A DNA stretch of 64,000 nucleotides from Deltaproteobacteria bacterium (GCA_029262455.1 JAJCZJ010000125.1:62001-126000), one strand, 5' to 3'. Shown: positions 17,110 through 26,694, counted from the first letter of the stretch. Numbers and translations are program-made. Notes: generated from the sequence alone by a model not told the origin.

Positions 17110-18002
17110 GCGGCGAGAAACTCGAGGATTGCCTTGGCCGTTTCGCGCGGCTTCTCCATGTGAACGAAATGACCCGCCCCATCGATCGTAACTCTGCGCA
17201 CATCACGGATCATCGCCAGTCGCGGATCGAGAATCTCTGCCGGCAGCGGTCCCCAGGTGTCGGGCTCCGATCCGGTAATCGCCAACATCGGGACCTGCAG
17301 CGCCCTGTAGCCCGGCGCGATCCACTCCGGGCGCCAGGGTCCAAAGGTGAAGGCCATGTGCGGGTCAGACTTCCAACACCACTCTCCGTCCACCTCGCGC
17401 GCACCGTGGTAAGCGAAGAAGCGCAACCAATCGGCGTTCAGACGCGGGTTCTGCGAGCCGCGACGTTCGACGAGCTGCTCGAAATCTTGGTAAGACCGCC
17501 ACGACTTGACCTCCGCCGCCGAGTGACGCGCCTTCAAGAACTCGCGAAACCGCTCGGGAGTCGGCTCCTGGCTCTCAGCCAACGGAGGCGGTCCGAATCC
17601 GTCGATGTTGACAACTTTGCGGACTCTGTCGGGCGCTGAACTCGCCGCGTCCGTCGCTTGCCCACCGCCCTTGCTATGGCCAACGACGAAGCAAGGACGA
17701 TCGATCCACTCCAGCACGTGGACGATGTCGAGAATGTCGAGCGGCCAGTTGTAAGCGTCCGCCCAATCAGAATCACCGTGGCCGCGCGCGTCGATCGCGA
17801 CCACCCGAAATCGCTCCGCGAGGATCGGAGCAACGACGGCGAAGCCCAGAGCGTGGTCGAACATTCCGTGACACAGGACGACGGGAAAGCCGTCCGGATC
17901 GCCCCATTCGACAACGTTAATCCTCAGACCCACCGACTCGACGAACGCCTGCCGCTCCGGCAACATCGCACCCGGGTACTCTATCTGCAGGCCATCTACC
18001 AC
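17106..18002 (-). CDS. Alpha/beta hydrolase
   Basis: 298 residues with an intact hydrolase-fold layout: VVLCHGMFDH, IDARGHGDSDW, the nucleophile elbow GHSKGG with Ser110, a late acid in ITGSEPD and the catalytic His in DGAGHFVHMEKP. It belongs to the large esterase/epoxide-hydrolase-like family and the substrate cannot be assigned. Starts at Met1 (18002) or at the Met 12 residues later are both possible. It overlaps the degenerate hydrolase gene downstream by four bases, suggesting the pair arose or persists as a unit. Confidence 0.88.
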   Translation of the reverse strand: MVDGLQIEYPGAMLPERQAFVESVGLRINVVEWGDPDGFPVVLCHGMFDHALGFAVVAPILAERFRVVAIDARGHGDSDWADAYNWPLDILDIVHVLEWIDRPCFVVGHSKGGGQATDAASSAPDRVRKVVNIDGFGPPPLAESQEPTPERFREFLKARHSAAEVKSWRSYQDFEQLVERRGSQNPRLNADWLRFFAYHGAREVDGEWCWKSDPHMAFTFGPWRPEWIAPGYRALQVPMLAITGSEPDTWGPLPAEILDPRLAMIRDVRRVTIDGAGHFVHMEKPRETAKAILEFLAA

Positions 18003-18108
18003 GGGCGCACGCTAGCGAGGGCGCCACCGCGGTTCAATCACCCTCCACAGACGTGGCAAAGGCAAGTCGAGCCTGACCTGTCGGAACCCGACATTTGCGC
18101 GCCGAGTG

Positions 18109-18555
18109 CTATGTGTACGACGGGTCGATCTCGAGATCGTTCTTGGCGCGCCACTCGCCGAGATCTTTTTCCATCTGCGCGTCGTACGAGTCGCGCAGCA
18201 ACACGATCCCCTCGTCACCGATCCGCGCCGTCGAGCGACCACAAAGCGTAAACGGATCGACGCCCGACTTGGTGTAGTGAACCTTCCAATCAGCGCTGAA
18301 TTCGTCTCCATCCACCGACGGATCCCCGACGATCTCGATCTCGCGATTGTCGAATCGTCGATCGAAGCCGTCCAGTGACTTCTTAAACCCGGCAGCAATT
18401 GCCTCCGGACCGTTCAAGACACAAGCGAAGCTACCACCAACGATTTCGTAGGTCGCTTCCGAGGAAAAATGCGGGAGAATACGCGACCAATCGTCGTCCG
18501 AGTAAGACGCTTCAAAATCCGCCGCGTAGGCCATGAACTTGTCGAGTGTATTCAT
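18109..18555 (-). CDS. SnoaL/NTF2-like protein
   Basis: 148 residues with the cone-shaped NTF2-like pattern: an N-terminal helix (LDKFMAYAADFEASYSDDDW), PHFSSEATYE, a GPEAIAAGFKKSLDGFD helix and alternating strands. Members include ketosteroid-isomerase-like enzymes and polyketide cyclases, but this position has no obvious pathway, so the activity is unknown. The ATG at 18555 is the only start that keeps the first helix. It stands alone between the hydrolase pair and the HEAT-repeat gene, all on the minus strand with gaps near 100 bases. Confidence 0.8.
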   Translation of the reverse strand: MNTLDKFMAYAADFEASYSDDDWSRILPHFSSEATYEIVGGSFACVLNGPEAIAAGFKKSLDGFDRRFDNREIEIVGDPSVDGDEFSADWKVHYTKSGVDPFTLCGRSTARIGDEGIVLLRDSYDAQMEKDLGEWRAKNDLEIDPSYT

Positions 18556-18645
18556 GGCAAAAGGCTATCGCGAAACGCCGGGGCCGTCACTACCACCGCC
18601 CTGACCGCGACTGTGGTCCGCGCACTCCAACCGGCCGGCGGGAGA

Positions 18646-19419
18646 TCAACCACGGCCGAGCGCATTGACCGCCGCCCTTCGCAGACCGGAATCCGGCGAT
18701 TGAGCTGCTTTCTCCAAGGCAGAGCGAGCGACGGGATCACTTGGCCCCAGCTTGCCCATAGCCGCTGCCGTCGCTCGACACATTCGGGGATCGGCGTCTC
18801 GCAAGTAGCGCGTCAAATCGACGCAAGCCTGCGCGGGTGTCACCGCTGTCGCGGCCAGGGTCGCCAGGGCTGCCAGGCGAACCTCCAGATCCGCGGCGTC
18901 GAGGGCCGCGGAGGCCAAGGCTTCATCCTTGGCATCACCGCTCGCCAGATCGCGAAGACAATAGAGGGCCATCTTTTGACGACCACTGTTTCGATCCGCT
19001 GCGGCGGCGCGGACCACATCGAGCCCCTTCTCGCCGACGACACCTGCCCAGCGCACGATCAGACTATGCGCCGCCCAACGTCGATCGCGATCACTCGTCG
19101 CCAAAGCGTCGACCCAAATGCGCAGCGTGTCGATCGAAACCGCTGCGGCCTCGGAAGCCGCGAAAGCACCGCCCCAGCGCAGTCGCGGATCCGGCGAAGT
19201 CTGCGCTTCGCCAATCAATGCCGCGACACTCTTCCAACTCCCCGCTATTGATCCGGCAACTTCCGCGGCACGGCGCTGCACACGGCGATCGACGTCACCG
19301 AGACAACGACGTAACCCTGCGAGCACCGGATCGGAGATCTCGGTCAGCGCGGCGATCGAGTCGAGCGCTTCCATGCGACGCCCTCGATCCTCGCTGCGCA
19401 GATCGTCTACTGCGCTCAC
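18646..19419 (-). CDS. HEAT-repeat protein
   Basis: 257 residues built of about six to seven alpha-alpha HEAT/PBS-lyase-like repeats, for example DPVLAGLRRCLGDVDRRVQRRAAEVAG and DPRMCRATAAAMGKLGPSDPVARSALEKAA. No catalytic motif, signal peptide or membrane segment is visible, so it is probably a cytoplasmic protein-binding scaffold. Its ATG overlaps the stop of the lipoate-ligase-like gene (ATGA, 19416-19419), suggesting the two act together. The partner is not known. Confidence 0.82.
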   Translation of the reverse strand: MSAVDDLRSEDRGRRMEALDSIAALTEISDPVLAGLRRCLGDVDRRVQRRAAEVAGSIAGSWKSVAALIGEAQTSPDPRLRWGGAFAASEAAAVSIDTLRIWVDALATSDRDRRWAAHSLIVRWAGVVGEKGLDVVRAAAADRNSGRQKMALYCLRDLASGDAKDEALASAALDAADLEVRLAALATLAATAVTPAQACVDLTRYLRDADPRMCRATAAAMGKLGPSDPVARSALEKAAQSPDSGLRRAAVNALGRG

Positions 19420-20456
19420 CGCGGCACTCCCGACAAGATCGCATCGCGGATCGCATCGCTGCCGCCAATGCCGAGCAGATAGTCACCGCGCCGACCGAAG
19501 ACCGAGCGAAGAGCCGTCTCGATCTCATTCGCGTCATGCCTGCAGCCGCACAGGGCGGTCTCGATGCGTTCGACAAACGATGCATTGGCGATCAGGTCGC
19601 CGGACAAAACCACCCGCTTCATCACGCCATCGGAAATAGCGAAACGTACTTCAACCGGGCCAATCTGGCCCCAAACAGTTGCCACATGGGTCAGATCGTC
19701 CCCAAGGCGGCGAGCGCTGATCCAATTCTCCGCGAGCGAAGAATCCATCGGCTGACTTGCCCGACCGTCTCGATGACGGACGACACAGCCCAGTTGCTCT
19801 GCGAAACCGCGCCGCAGCAACGAAACCAACGTTTCAAAGTTCGCGGCCTCCGGCCATGAACGCACGAGCGACGTCACCTCCCCGGACGACACAATGGGGC
19901 AAAGGATCTCGCCCTGAGGATCGACGCGATCCAGAATCGATGGCAGCGCTGCGAAGTCGCACTCTGTCGCGATCGTCATCTCAAACGCCGCGCTGCCGCG
20001 ATCTTCACACTCCAGCCCCAGCGCGGCCACAATCCGCTTATCGACGGTCACCACGTCTTTCCCCGGGTAGATCGGTTCGATGCCAACCGCCCGACAGGCT
20101 TTCAGGAAGCCGCGAACGTAACGGTTCAGGATGCGTGCCGCGTCCAACGAGCCCGGCAGGCCGTCGAGCTGCCAGTCGCGCTGCGGTATCATTAGCGAAA
20201 GGCCGACGAAGCCCGGACCCATCGGAGCGACCCGGCCGCCGGACAGCCGCCGATGCAATGCGTTCGAGGCTCGCAGCGGGGCAAGGTGAAAGCGCCCCAG
20301 CGAAACACCCTCCTCCGCCATTGAGTAGATAAATAGGGTCGGCGGTTTGAGCCCACCGGCAACCTGATCGAGTAGATCCAGTTGCACAGCGCAGCATTCC
20401 CGCGGGTTGGCGTCTGAAAATACAACGCACTCGAGTACTGCTTCCGGCTCCAACAT
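19416..20456 (-). CDS. Divergent lipoate-protein ligase A family protein
   Basis: 346 residues with a biotin/lipoate-ligase core: LFIYSMAEEGVSLGRF, the RRLSGGR motif (69-75), and GKDVVTVDKRIVAALG, where Lys140 sits at the position of the acyl-adenylate-binding lysine. A C-terminal segment (about 250-330) resembles the LplA accessory domain. Two family landmarks are altered: the usual GAVYH after RRxSGG is RVAPMG, and the Gly-Ser after the lysine is Ala-Ala. It may therefore act on another acyl group, be an amidotransferase-like paralogue, or be poorly active. It heads an ATGA-linked pair with a HEAT-repeat protein. Family call is moderately confident, function is not. Confidence 0.65.
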   Translation of the reverse strand: MLEPEAVLECVVFSDANPRECCAVQLDLLDQVAGGLKPPTLFIYSMAEEGVSLGRFHLAPLRASNALHRRLSGGRVAPMGPGFVGLSLMIPQRDWQLDGLPGSLDAARILNRYVRGFLKACRAVGIEPIYPGKDVVTVDKRIVAALGLECEDRGSAAFEMTIATECDFAALPSILDRVDPQGEILCPIVSSGEVTSLVRSWPEAANFETLVSLLRRGFAEQLGCVVRHRDGRASQPMDSSLAENWISARRLGDDLTHVATVWGQIGPVEVRFAISDGVMKRVVLSGDLIANASFVERIETALCGCRHDANEIETALRSVFGRRGDYLLGIGGSDAIRDAILSGVPR

Positions 20457-20574
20457 CGTTTCCTAGAAAACACAGCACTCGCATCGCCGCGCCGCAACCC
20501 GAGTCAATCGAGGATTAAACCGACGTCGCTGACCGCGGGCTTTATTCACGGTCCGACATTGATAAGCTGGCTAA

Positions 20575-21246
20575 ATGCCCACCTTCCGCGGACCCACGAA
20601 CGCGCCGGGACTCCTCGCGCTGTTCGCACTCGTGTGGGCGGTCGGTTGTCCGCAACAACAGCGACTTCCATCGCGTCCGGCTCCGACACCGAGGATCGCG
20701 ATCGCGGAACCGCGTATCGAGGCGCGGACCCACCCTGCATTCCGACTCATCGTGCGCGGCAACTCCCTCGACGAAGCATCTCGCCTGGTAGCGATCGATG
20801 TTCACATCAAGAACATCCACGATATCCCGCTTTCGATACGCCCCGACTTGATCAGAGTCGAGCTTCCCGACGGCTCCACGAGTCCCGCGTTGGACCAGCC
20901 CCGGGCCAAGGCGATTCTCCAGCGAACCCGCCTCGCACGGGCCGATCTCTACTACCTCGAGGAAGAGCCGCGACCGCGAGCCGGCGGGATCAGCGGTAGC
21001 GAGCGCAGCCGATTGCAGCGATATGTTGGCCGGCGGCTTCTCGACAACACCCGGCTCGGCCCCGGCGAGATCGTCACCGGGTACGTCGTCGTCGATACCC
21101 GCAAGTCTTTCGAATACCTCGGCGGCAGCGTGGTCGAGATCGTCGCTCATCCTTCTGAGCCAGGCGGCGGCCAGGGCCAGAAAGCCGACGACCGCTATCC
21201 GGTGCGGGTACTGCTCGGCGCACCGATCGATCCGCCTGAAGCCTGA
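20575..21246 (+). CDS. Putative lipoprotein of unknown function
   Basis: 223 residues with a hydrophobic leader (GLLALFALVWAVGC) ending in a lipobox-like WAVGC, so Cys25 is probably lipidated. The mature part starts with a Pro-rich stretch and then has a beta-rich domain (FRLIVRGNSLDEASRLVAIDVHIKN, and GPGEIVTGYVVVDTRKSF) resembling the Ig-like surface-exposed folds of DUF4352-type proteins. This last similarity is only by eye. It overlaps the next hydrolase gene by one base (TGATG at 21244-21248). Confidence 0.7.
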   Translation: MPTFRGPTNAPGLLALFALVWAVGCPQQQRLPSRPAPTPRIAIAEPRIEARTHPAFRLIVRGNSLDEASRLVAIDVHIKNIHDIPLSIRPDLIRVELPDGSTSPALDQPRAKAILQRTRLARADLYYLEEEPRPRAGGISGSERSRLQRYVGRRLLDNTRLGPGEIVTGYVVVDTRKSFEYLGGSVVEIVAHPSEPGGGQGQKADDRYPVRVLLGAPIDPPEA

Positions 21247-22085
21247 TGGGTGAAGCGTTCGAGCCAATCTCTCTCGAGATCGAGCACCAAGGTCGCGTGC
21301 TGCATGTCTTGGACTGGACCGGCCCCTCGGCGAGCTTGCCCATTCTGTGCATCCACGGCGGCTGCGCGAACGCCCACTGGTGGGACTATAGCGCCAACGC
21401 GCTGCGCAATCACCACCGCGTGCTGGCCCTGGATCTCGCCGGGCACGGGGATAGCGCTGCGATCGACGACGGCTCCTATTCTCTCGATTCGCACGCGTCC
21501 GATGTCGCGCACGTCGTGCGATCGCTGAACCTCGGCGGGTTTGCGCTCATGGGTCACTCCTTTGGCGGCTTCGTGTCGCTCGCAGCATTGCCCAAACTCG
21601 AGGAGCTGCGGGCGCTCATTCTGGTCGACAGTCGCGGCCATATACGGCAACGCTCTGCCCGCTACCTACGCGCTTTAGGCAAGTTTTCGAACCCACGCTA
21701 CACGACACAAGCGGAAGCAATGCGCCACTTCCAGCTCCTGCCTCGCAAGACCTTCGCGAGCGAGGAAGTACTGGCGCACGTCGCACGACATTCGTTCCGC
21801 CGGGACGATTCGGGACAATGGTCGCTGGCTTTCGACCGCAGGGCACTGCGCGCCGCCCAGGAGAGACACTTCGACACCGAGATCGCCGCTCTACAGTCCC
21901 CGGCCCTGCTCATCCGCGGCAGTGAGAGTACGGCGCTCTCGGAAAGCGCCCTGGCCGAGCTCGGGCGCGAGATCCCGTCCGCCTCGTTGCGCGTCATCGC
22001 CGACGCCCATCATCACGTCATGCTCGATCAACCAACGCGACTCGCAAGGACAGTCGCGGAATTCTTGTCCGGACTACCTCGCTAG
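21246..22085 (+). CDS. Alpha/beta hydrolase
   Basis: 279 residues with LPILCIHGGCANAHWW (oxyanion loop), LDLAGHGDS, nucleophile elbow GHSFGG with Ser105, the acid region LLIRGSES and the His in ADAHHHVMLDQP. It is a complete, probably active, serine hydrolase of unknown substrate. The start is translationally coupled to the lipoprotein gene (TGATG). It precedes the acyl-CoA carboxylase genes by 62 bases on the same strand, so a thioesterase or acyl-ester role in that pathway is possible but unproven. Confidence 0.88.
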   Translation: MGEAFEPISLEIEHQGRVLHVLDWTGPSASLPILCIHGGCANAHWWDYSANALRNHHRVLALDLAGHGDSAAIDDGSYSLDSHASDVAHVVRSLNLGGFALMGHSFGGFVSLAALPKLEELRALILVDSRGHIRQRSARYLRALGKFSNPRYTTQAEAMRHFQLLPRKTFASEEVLAHVARHSFRRDDSGQWSLAFDRRALRAAQERHFDTEIAALQSPALLIRGSESTALSESALAELGREIPSASLRVIADAHHHVMLDQPTRLARTVAEFLSGLPR

Positions 22086-22147
22086 GAACACCCGCCGAGC
22101 CGTCCGTGGACGATTTGCTCAAAGATCGCTACTAAGCAGCTACAAGC

Positions 22148-23755
22148 ATGGAAAAGATCGAAAGCAGAATACGGCCGACCGACGCAGACTTCGTGGCCAA
22201 CCGCGACCACATGGAGGGGCTCGTGAGCCAGCTCAAAGAGCGGGTCGGGGCCGCCCAGGCCGGCGGCGACGAGCGCAGCCGCGAGCGGCACCACGGGCGC
22301 GGCAAGATGCTGGCGCGCGAACGGATCGAAGCACTCGTCGATCCCGACACTCCCTTCCTCGAACTCTCGACACTCGCCGCCAACGATCTCTACGACGGCG
22401 CCGCACCCAGCGCCAGCATGGCGACCGGCGTCGGCATGATCCAGGGCCGCCAGACCGTCATCGTCGCCAATGACGCCACCGTCAAAGGCGGCACCTACTT
22501 TCCGATGACGGTAAAGAAGCACCTGCGGGCGCAGGAGATCGCGCTCGAGAATCGCCTCCCATGCCTCTATCTAGTCGACTCGGGCGGCGCCTTCTTGCCG
22601 ATGCAGGACGAGATCTTCCCCGACCGCGAGCACTTCGGTCGCATCTTCTACAACCAGGCGCAGCTCTCAGCACTCGGCGTCCCACAGATCGCCGTCGTCA
22701 TGGGTTCTTGCACGGCAGGCGGCGCCTACGTGCCGGCGATGTGCGATGAGAACGTGATCGTAAGCGGCACCGGCACGATCTTTCTAGGCGGCCCGCCGTT
22801 GGTCAAAGCTGCGACCGGCGAAGAGGTCACCGCCGAAGAGCTCGGCGGTGGAAACGTTCACACCTCGATCTCCGGAGTGTCGGATCATCTGGCCAACGAC
22901 GACGCGGATGCTGTGCGCATCACGCGCCAGATCTTCGCCAACCTCGGCCCCAGCCGACGCCCTGCCTACTCCCCGGAAACACCGGAGGATCCAGCCTACG
23001 ACCCGAGTGAAATTTACGGCATCGTTTCGGCAGATCCCCGCAAGCCTTTCGACGTGCGCGAAGTCATCGCACGGCTGGTCGACGGCAGCCGCGTTCACGA
23101 GTTCAAACAACGCTACGGGAAGACTCTGGTGACCGCATTCGCCCGCATTCACGGATATTCGGTCGGCATCGTCGCGAACGACGGAGTTCTGTTCTCCGAA
23201 TCCGCGCTCAAGGGCACACACTTCATCGAATTGTGCTGCCAACGCCGCATCCCACTTCTCTTTCTGCAAAACATCACCGGCTTCATGGTCGGCAAGCAGT
23301 ACGAACAGGGCGGGATCGCCAAGGACGGCGCCAAAATGGTCCACGCAGTCGCGACGGCGAACGTGCCCAAGCTCACCGTCGTCATCGGCGCCTCCAACGG
23401 CGCGGGCAACTACGGAATGTGCGGGCGCGCGTACTCGCCTCGCTTCATGTTCATGTGGCCCAACAGCCGCATCTCCGTGATGGGAGGAGAGCAGGCCGCC
23501 AACACCCTGCTGACCGTGAAGATGCAACAGCTGTCGGCGCGCGGCGAAACCATGAGCGCCGACGAGCAAGAGCGCTACAAAGCGCCTGTCCTGGCGAAGT
23601 ACGAAACTGAGAGCAGCGCCTACTACTCGACATCGCGTCTCTGGGACGACGGCATTCTCGACCCAGTCGATACCCGGGACGTCGTCGGACTGACCCTCGG
23701 GGTTTGCGCCAACGCCCCGATTGGCGATCCTAAGCCCGGCGTTTTTCGCATGTGA
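22148..23755 (+). CDS. mccB: Acyl-CoA carboxylase carboxyltransferase (methylcrotonyl-CoA type beta subunit)
   Basis: 535 residues with both halves of the carboxyltransferase crotonase fold. The match to methylcrotonyl-CoA carboxylase beta is good across [60 protein letters not shown] and [16 protein letters not shown]. It should transfer the carboxyl group from biotin on the separate BCCP to 3-methylcrotonyl-CoA (leucine breakdown) or a related acyl-CoA such as geranyl-CoA. The next two genes supply the biotin carboxylase and carrier. Substrate choice is inferred from the family; leucine or isoprenoid degradation are the main options. Confidence 0.9.
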   Translation: MEKIESRIRPTDADFVANRDHMEGLVSQLKERVGAAQAGGDERSRERHHGRGKMLARERIEALVDPDTPFLELSTLAANDLYDGAAPSASMATGVGMIQGRQTVIVANDATVKGGTYFPMTVKKHLRAQEIALENRLPCLYLVDSGGAFLPMQDEIFPDREHFGRIFYNQAQLSALGVPQIAVVMGSCTAGGAYVPAMCDENVIVSGTGTIFLGGPPLVKAATGEEVTAEELGGGNVHTSISGVSDHLANDDADAVRITRQIFANLGPSRRPAYSPETPEDPAYDPSEIYGIVSADPRKPFDVREVIARLVDGSRVHEFKQRYGKTLVTAFARIHGYSVGIVANDGVLFSESALKGTHFIELCCQRRIPLLFLQNITGFMVGKQYEQGGIAKDGAKMVHAVATANVPKLTVVIGASNGAGNYGMCGRAYSPRFMFMWPNSRISVMGGEQAANTLLTVKMQQLSARGETMSADEQERYKAPVLAKYETESSAYYSTSRLWDDGILDPVDTRDVVGLTLGVCANAPIGDPKPGVFRM

Positions 23756-23795
23756 ATCTGTTGGAGGACCCGATTCTCAAAAGAACCTTTACAAG

Positions 23796-25280
23796 ATGAT
23801 GTTCCGCAAGATTCTAATCGCCAACCGCGGCGAAATCGCTGTCCGCATTGCTCGCGCTTGTCGCGAGATGGACATTGAGTCAGTCGCTGTCTACTCGGAC
23901 GCCGATCGAGACGCCCCGCACGTCAGGGCGGCCGACCATGCCGTCCACATCGGTCCATCGGCGGCGACTGAGAGCTACCTCAGAATTCCGGCGATCATCG
24001 AGGCCGCGCGATCCGCCGAGTGCGACGCCCTCCACCCCGGGTATGGTTTCCTCGCCGAGAACGCCGGTTTCGCACGCGCGGTCAGCGACGCTGGAGTCGT
24101 CTTCATCGGGCCCTCCCCCGCCGCAATCGAGACCATGGGAGACAAAGTCCGGGCCCGTCAGATCGCCGAGAGTGCGGGTGTACCGCTGGCGCCCTCCTGC
24201 GAGTTGCGCGAGGGCGAGACCCCCCAAGACCTTGGCAACCGCATCGGCTTCCCGGTCCTCGTCAAGGCCGCCGCCGGCGGTGGCGGCAAGGGAATGCGGA
24301 TCGTCAGGAGCCAGAGCGAGCTCGAGACGGCAATCGAATCGGCGCGACGCGAAGCCGGCTCGGCCTTCGGAGACGACCGGGTGTACCTCGAGCGCTTCGT
24401 CGAGCGCGCGCGCCACATCGAAGTCCAGGTACTCGGCGATCATCACGGCGGGATCCTGCATATCGGCGAACGCGAGTGTTCGATCCAGCGTCGCCATCAG
24501 AAAATCATCGAAGAATCGCCGGCCCCGGCAATCGCCGGCGAGACGCGCCAAACGCTCACCACCGCCGCACTCGCACTCGCGCGCAGCGTCGACTACGCCA
24601 ACGCCGGCACGGTCGAGTTCCTTGTCGACGGCTCAGACGTGTTCTTCCTCGAGATGAACACTCGCCTCCAAGTCGAACACCCAGTGACCGAGTGGGTCTA
24701 CAGTATCGATCTCGTGCAAGCGCAGATCCGCATCGCCGCGGGCGAGAGGCTCTGGTTGCGCCAGGACGAAATCTCGGAGCGCGGTCACGCGATCGAGTGT
24801 CGCATCTACGCCGAGGACCCCGCGCGTGATTTCTCACCGAGTCCGGCGCGCATTGATCTGCTGCGAACACCCGAGGCTCCGTGGCTGCGTTTTGATTCCG
24901 GTATTCGCGAGGGCTTCACCATCCCACTCGAATACGACCCGATGCTTGCCAAGCTTTCGGCATGGGGAGAAACTCGCGAACAGGCCCGATCGCGCATCAT
25001 TGCAGCTCTCGAGGAACTAGCGATCCTCGGACCGATTACAAACGGATCATTCTTGATCGACGTACTCAGGCAGCCAAAGTTTCAAAACGGCGAGACGACG
25101 ACGGCGTTCTTGGCGGAACACCTCGCAAATTGGACCCAAGGCACAGCGGACCTTCCTATCGCCCTCGCAGCAGCAGCGCTGCAACGGCCAGCAGTGCGCA
25201 CGCGCGACGGACGCGCGACCGAAGCCGCCCAAGACGGGCCGTGGCAACGACTCGGTGGCTGGCGGCCTTTCCAATCATGA
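23796..25280 (+). CDS. Biotin carboxylase subunit of acyl-CoA carboxylase
   Basis: 494 residues, only the biotin carboxylase part. It has KILIANRGEIA at the N-terminus, the ATP-grasp Gly-rich loop GGGGKG (161-166), ERECSIQRRHQK, and the catalytic EMNTRLQVEHPVTE. It should carboxylate the biotin of the BCCP encoded next. The start is set at the Met-Met at 23796/23799, which matches the family N-terminus; a GGAGG lies about 25 bases upstream, too far to be decisive. Normal MccA is about 650 residues with the biotin domain fused; here the protein ends after the BC domain and its stop overlaps the carrier gene. Confidence 0.93.
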   Translation: MMFRKILIANRGEIAVRIARACREMDIESVAVYSDADRDAPHVRAADHAVHIGPSAATESYLRIPAIIEAARSAECDALHPGYGFLAENAGFARAVSDAGVVFIGPSPAAIETMGDKVRARQIAESAGVPLAPSCELREGETPQDLGNRIGFPVLVKAAAGGGGKGMRIVRSQSELETAIESARREAGSAFGDDRVYLERFVERARHIEVQVLGDHHGGILHIGERECSIQRRHQKIIEESPAPAIAGETRQTLTTAALALARSVDYANAGTVEFLVDGSDVFFLEMNTRLQVEHPVTEWVYSIDLVQAQIRIAAGERLWLRQDEISERGHAIECRIYAEDPARDFSPSPARIDLLRTPEAPWLRFDSGIREGFTIPLEYDPMLAKLSAWGETREQARSRIIAALEELAILGPITNGSFLIDVLRQPKFQNGETTTAFLAEHLANWTQGTADLPIALAAAALQRPAVRTRDGRATEAAQDGPWQRLGGWRPFQS

Positions 25281-25792
25281 AGATTCGCAGGAAGTATCTC
25301 TACTTGGGAACCGAGTCTGAAATCGTGCTCGACCAGAAGAAGGCGGGCGACGGCGTGACCTATGTCGGCACCATCGACGGCAGCGAGTACGAGATACAGA
25401 TCGAAAACTCGGACGCGCACACCGCGAGGATTGGCGTCGGTGCGCGAACCGTAACCGCCTACTTGTCGCGGCGAGACGGAGTGACCCAGGTGTTTGTGCG
25501 AGGCCGCGTTTACCGACTTGAAGGCATCGAGGGGACAAGAGCATCAGCGACGAAATCCGTCGGGTCTCCCGAGATCCGTTCTCCAATGCCGGGCAAGATC
25601 CTGCAGATCCTCGTCAGCGACGGCCAAGTGGTCGAAGCCGGGGATGATCTCGTCATCCTCGAGGCGATGAAGATGGAGAACCGGCTGCGCGCCGAGGTCA
25701 GCGGACGGGTTGCCAGCATCGAAGTTGGCGAAGGCGATCGTGTCGACGACGGACAGCTTCTGATTCGCCTCGCGCCTGCGTCACAGCACTAG
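25277..25792 (+). CDS. Biotin carboxyl carrier protein of acyl-CoA carboxylase
   Basis: 171 residues. The C-terminal biotinyl domain has the canonical EAMKMEN with Lys132 as the biotinylation site, followed by GRVASIEVGEGDRVDDGQLL. The N-terminal 90 residues are beta-rich and probably correspond to the BT linker domain that joins biotin carboxylase to the carboxyltransferase in fused enzymes. The ATG at 25277 overlaps the biotin carboxylase stop (ATGA). The stop overlaps the convergent formyltransferase-like gene by four bases. This completes a three-gene carboxylase. Confidence 0.92.
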   Translation: MKIRRKYLYLGTESEIVLDQKKAGDGVTYVGTIDGSEYEIQIENSDAHTARIGVGARTVTAYLSRRDGVTQVFVRGRVYRLEGIEGTRASATKSVGSPEIRSPMPGKILQILVSDGQVVEAGDDLVILEAMKMENRLRAEVSGRVASIEVGEGDRVDDGQLLIRLAPASQH

Positions 25793-26694
25793 ATCGAATC
25801 GCCGACCTTCAGTCCGAGCTCGGCTACGCACTCGGCCGCCGCAACCTTGCCACCGCCAGCGCGCATCCGCCCGACGCTCAGCGCGCCGCCATTGCCGGCG
25901 ACGACGACACCTGTATCACCCATCGAGACAATCTCACCGGGCTTTCCGACAGCGTCAGCGCGGCTGACATCGTAGAGCCGCACCATCGTATCACCGATGC
26001 GTCGATAGGCTCCCGGTTGCGGATCGCAGCCGCGGATCAAGTTGAAAACGTCGTCGATCGGTCGATGCCAATCGACTTCGCCGTGCTCATCTCGGCACAG
26101 GGGATCGTACGTCGCGAGCGACTCATCCTGGGCTTCGCGACCGGCCGTGCCGGCTTCGATACGGTCGATCGACTCCAGCACGACCTCGACACCCAGTGGA
26201 AAGAGCTTCTTGAAATACAGGGAACCGCCCGTGTCGGTCTCGTCGATGGTCGCTTCCTTCTGCAACAGGATCGGGCCGGTATCGATACCGTCGTCCGTCC
26301 AAAAGACGGTGACCCCGGTCTTGGTTTCGCCCTTGATAACCTGCCAGGGAATCGCACTCCCGCCGCGGTAGCGCGGTAGCAGCGACGGATGAAAGCAGAT
26401 GCTGCCGAGCTTCGGGGCATCGAAGACCGCCGGCGGAACGATTTGCGTCACATACGCCAGTACGCCGAGATCCGCCTCGAGGTCAGCAAACTCGCGCTTG
26501 ACCTCATCACCCTTGAGCGTCCGATGCTGCAGCACCGGAATCTCTAGCTCGAGGGCCCGTTCTTTGACTGGGTCCACCCTGCCGCCCTTACCATCGGGTG
26601 GGCAGTACACAGCGGCGATGTCGTGCTTGCGTTCTCTGATGCCGTCGAGAACCTCTTTTGCAAACGCTGCCTGACCGATCAATACAATTCGCAT
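25789..26694 (-). CDS. Formyl-THF hydrolase/formyltransferase-like protein (ALDH1L N-terminal type)
   Basis: 301 residues of the methionyl-tRNA formyltransferase superfamily. The active-site block FHPSLLPRYRGGSAI with His102, and VFWTDDGIDTGPI with Asp138, most resemble the N-terminal hydrolase domain of 10-formyltetrahydrofolate dehydrogenase, where Phe/Tyr takes the place of the Asn found in true formyltransferases. A C-terminal OB-like domain follows (about 205-301). It may hydrolyse 10-formyl-THF to THF and formate or formylate an unknown amine. A gene for N-formylglutamate amidohydrolase lies 68 bases upstream on the same strand, linking both to formyl group turnover. Confidence 0.82.
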   Translation of the reverse strand: MRIVLIGQAAFAKEVLDGIRERKHDIAAVYCPPDGKGGRVDPVKERALELEIPVLQHRTLKGDEVKREFADLEADLGVLAYVTQIVPPAVFDAPKLGSICFHPSLLPRYRGGSAIPWQVIKGETKTGVTVFWTDDGIDTGPILLQKEATIDETDTGGSLYFKKLFPLGVEVVLESIDRIEAGTAGREAQDESLATYDPLCRDEHGEVDWHRPIDDVFNLIRGCDPQPGAYRRIGDTMVRLYDVSRADAVGKPGEIVSMGDTGVVVAGNGGALSVGRMRAGGGKVAAAECVAELGLKVGDSI

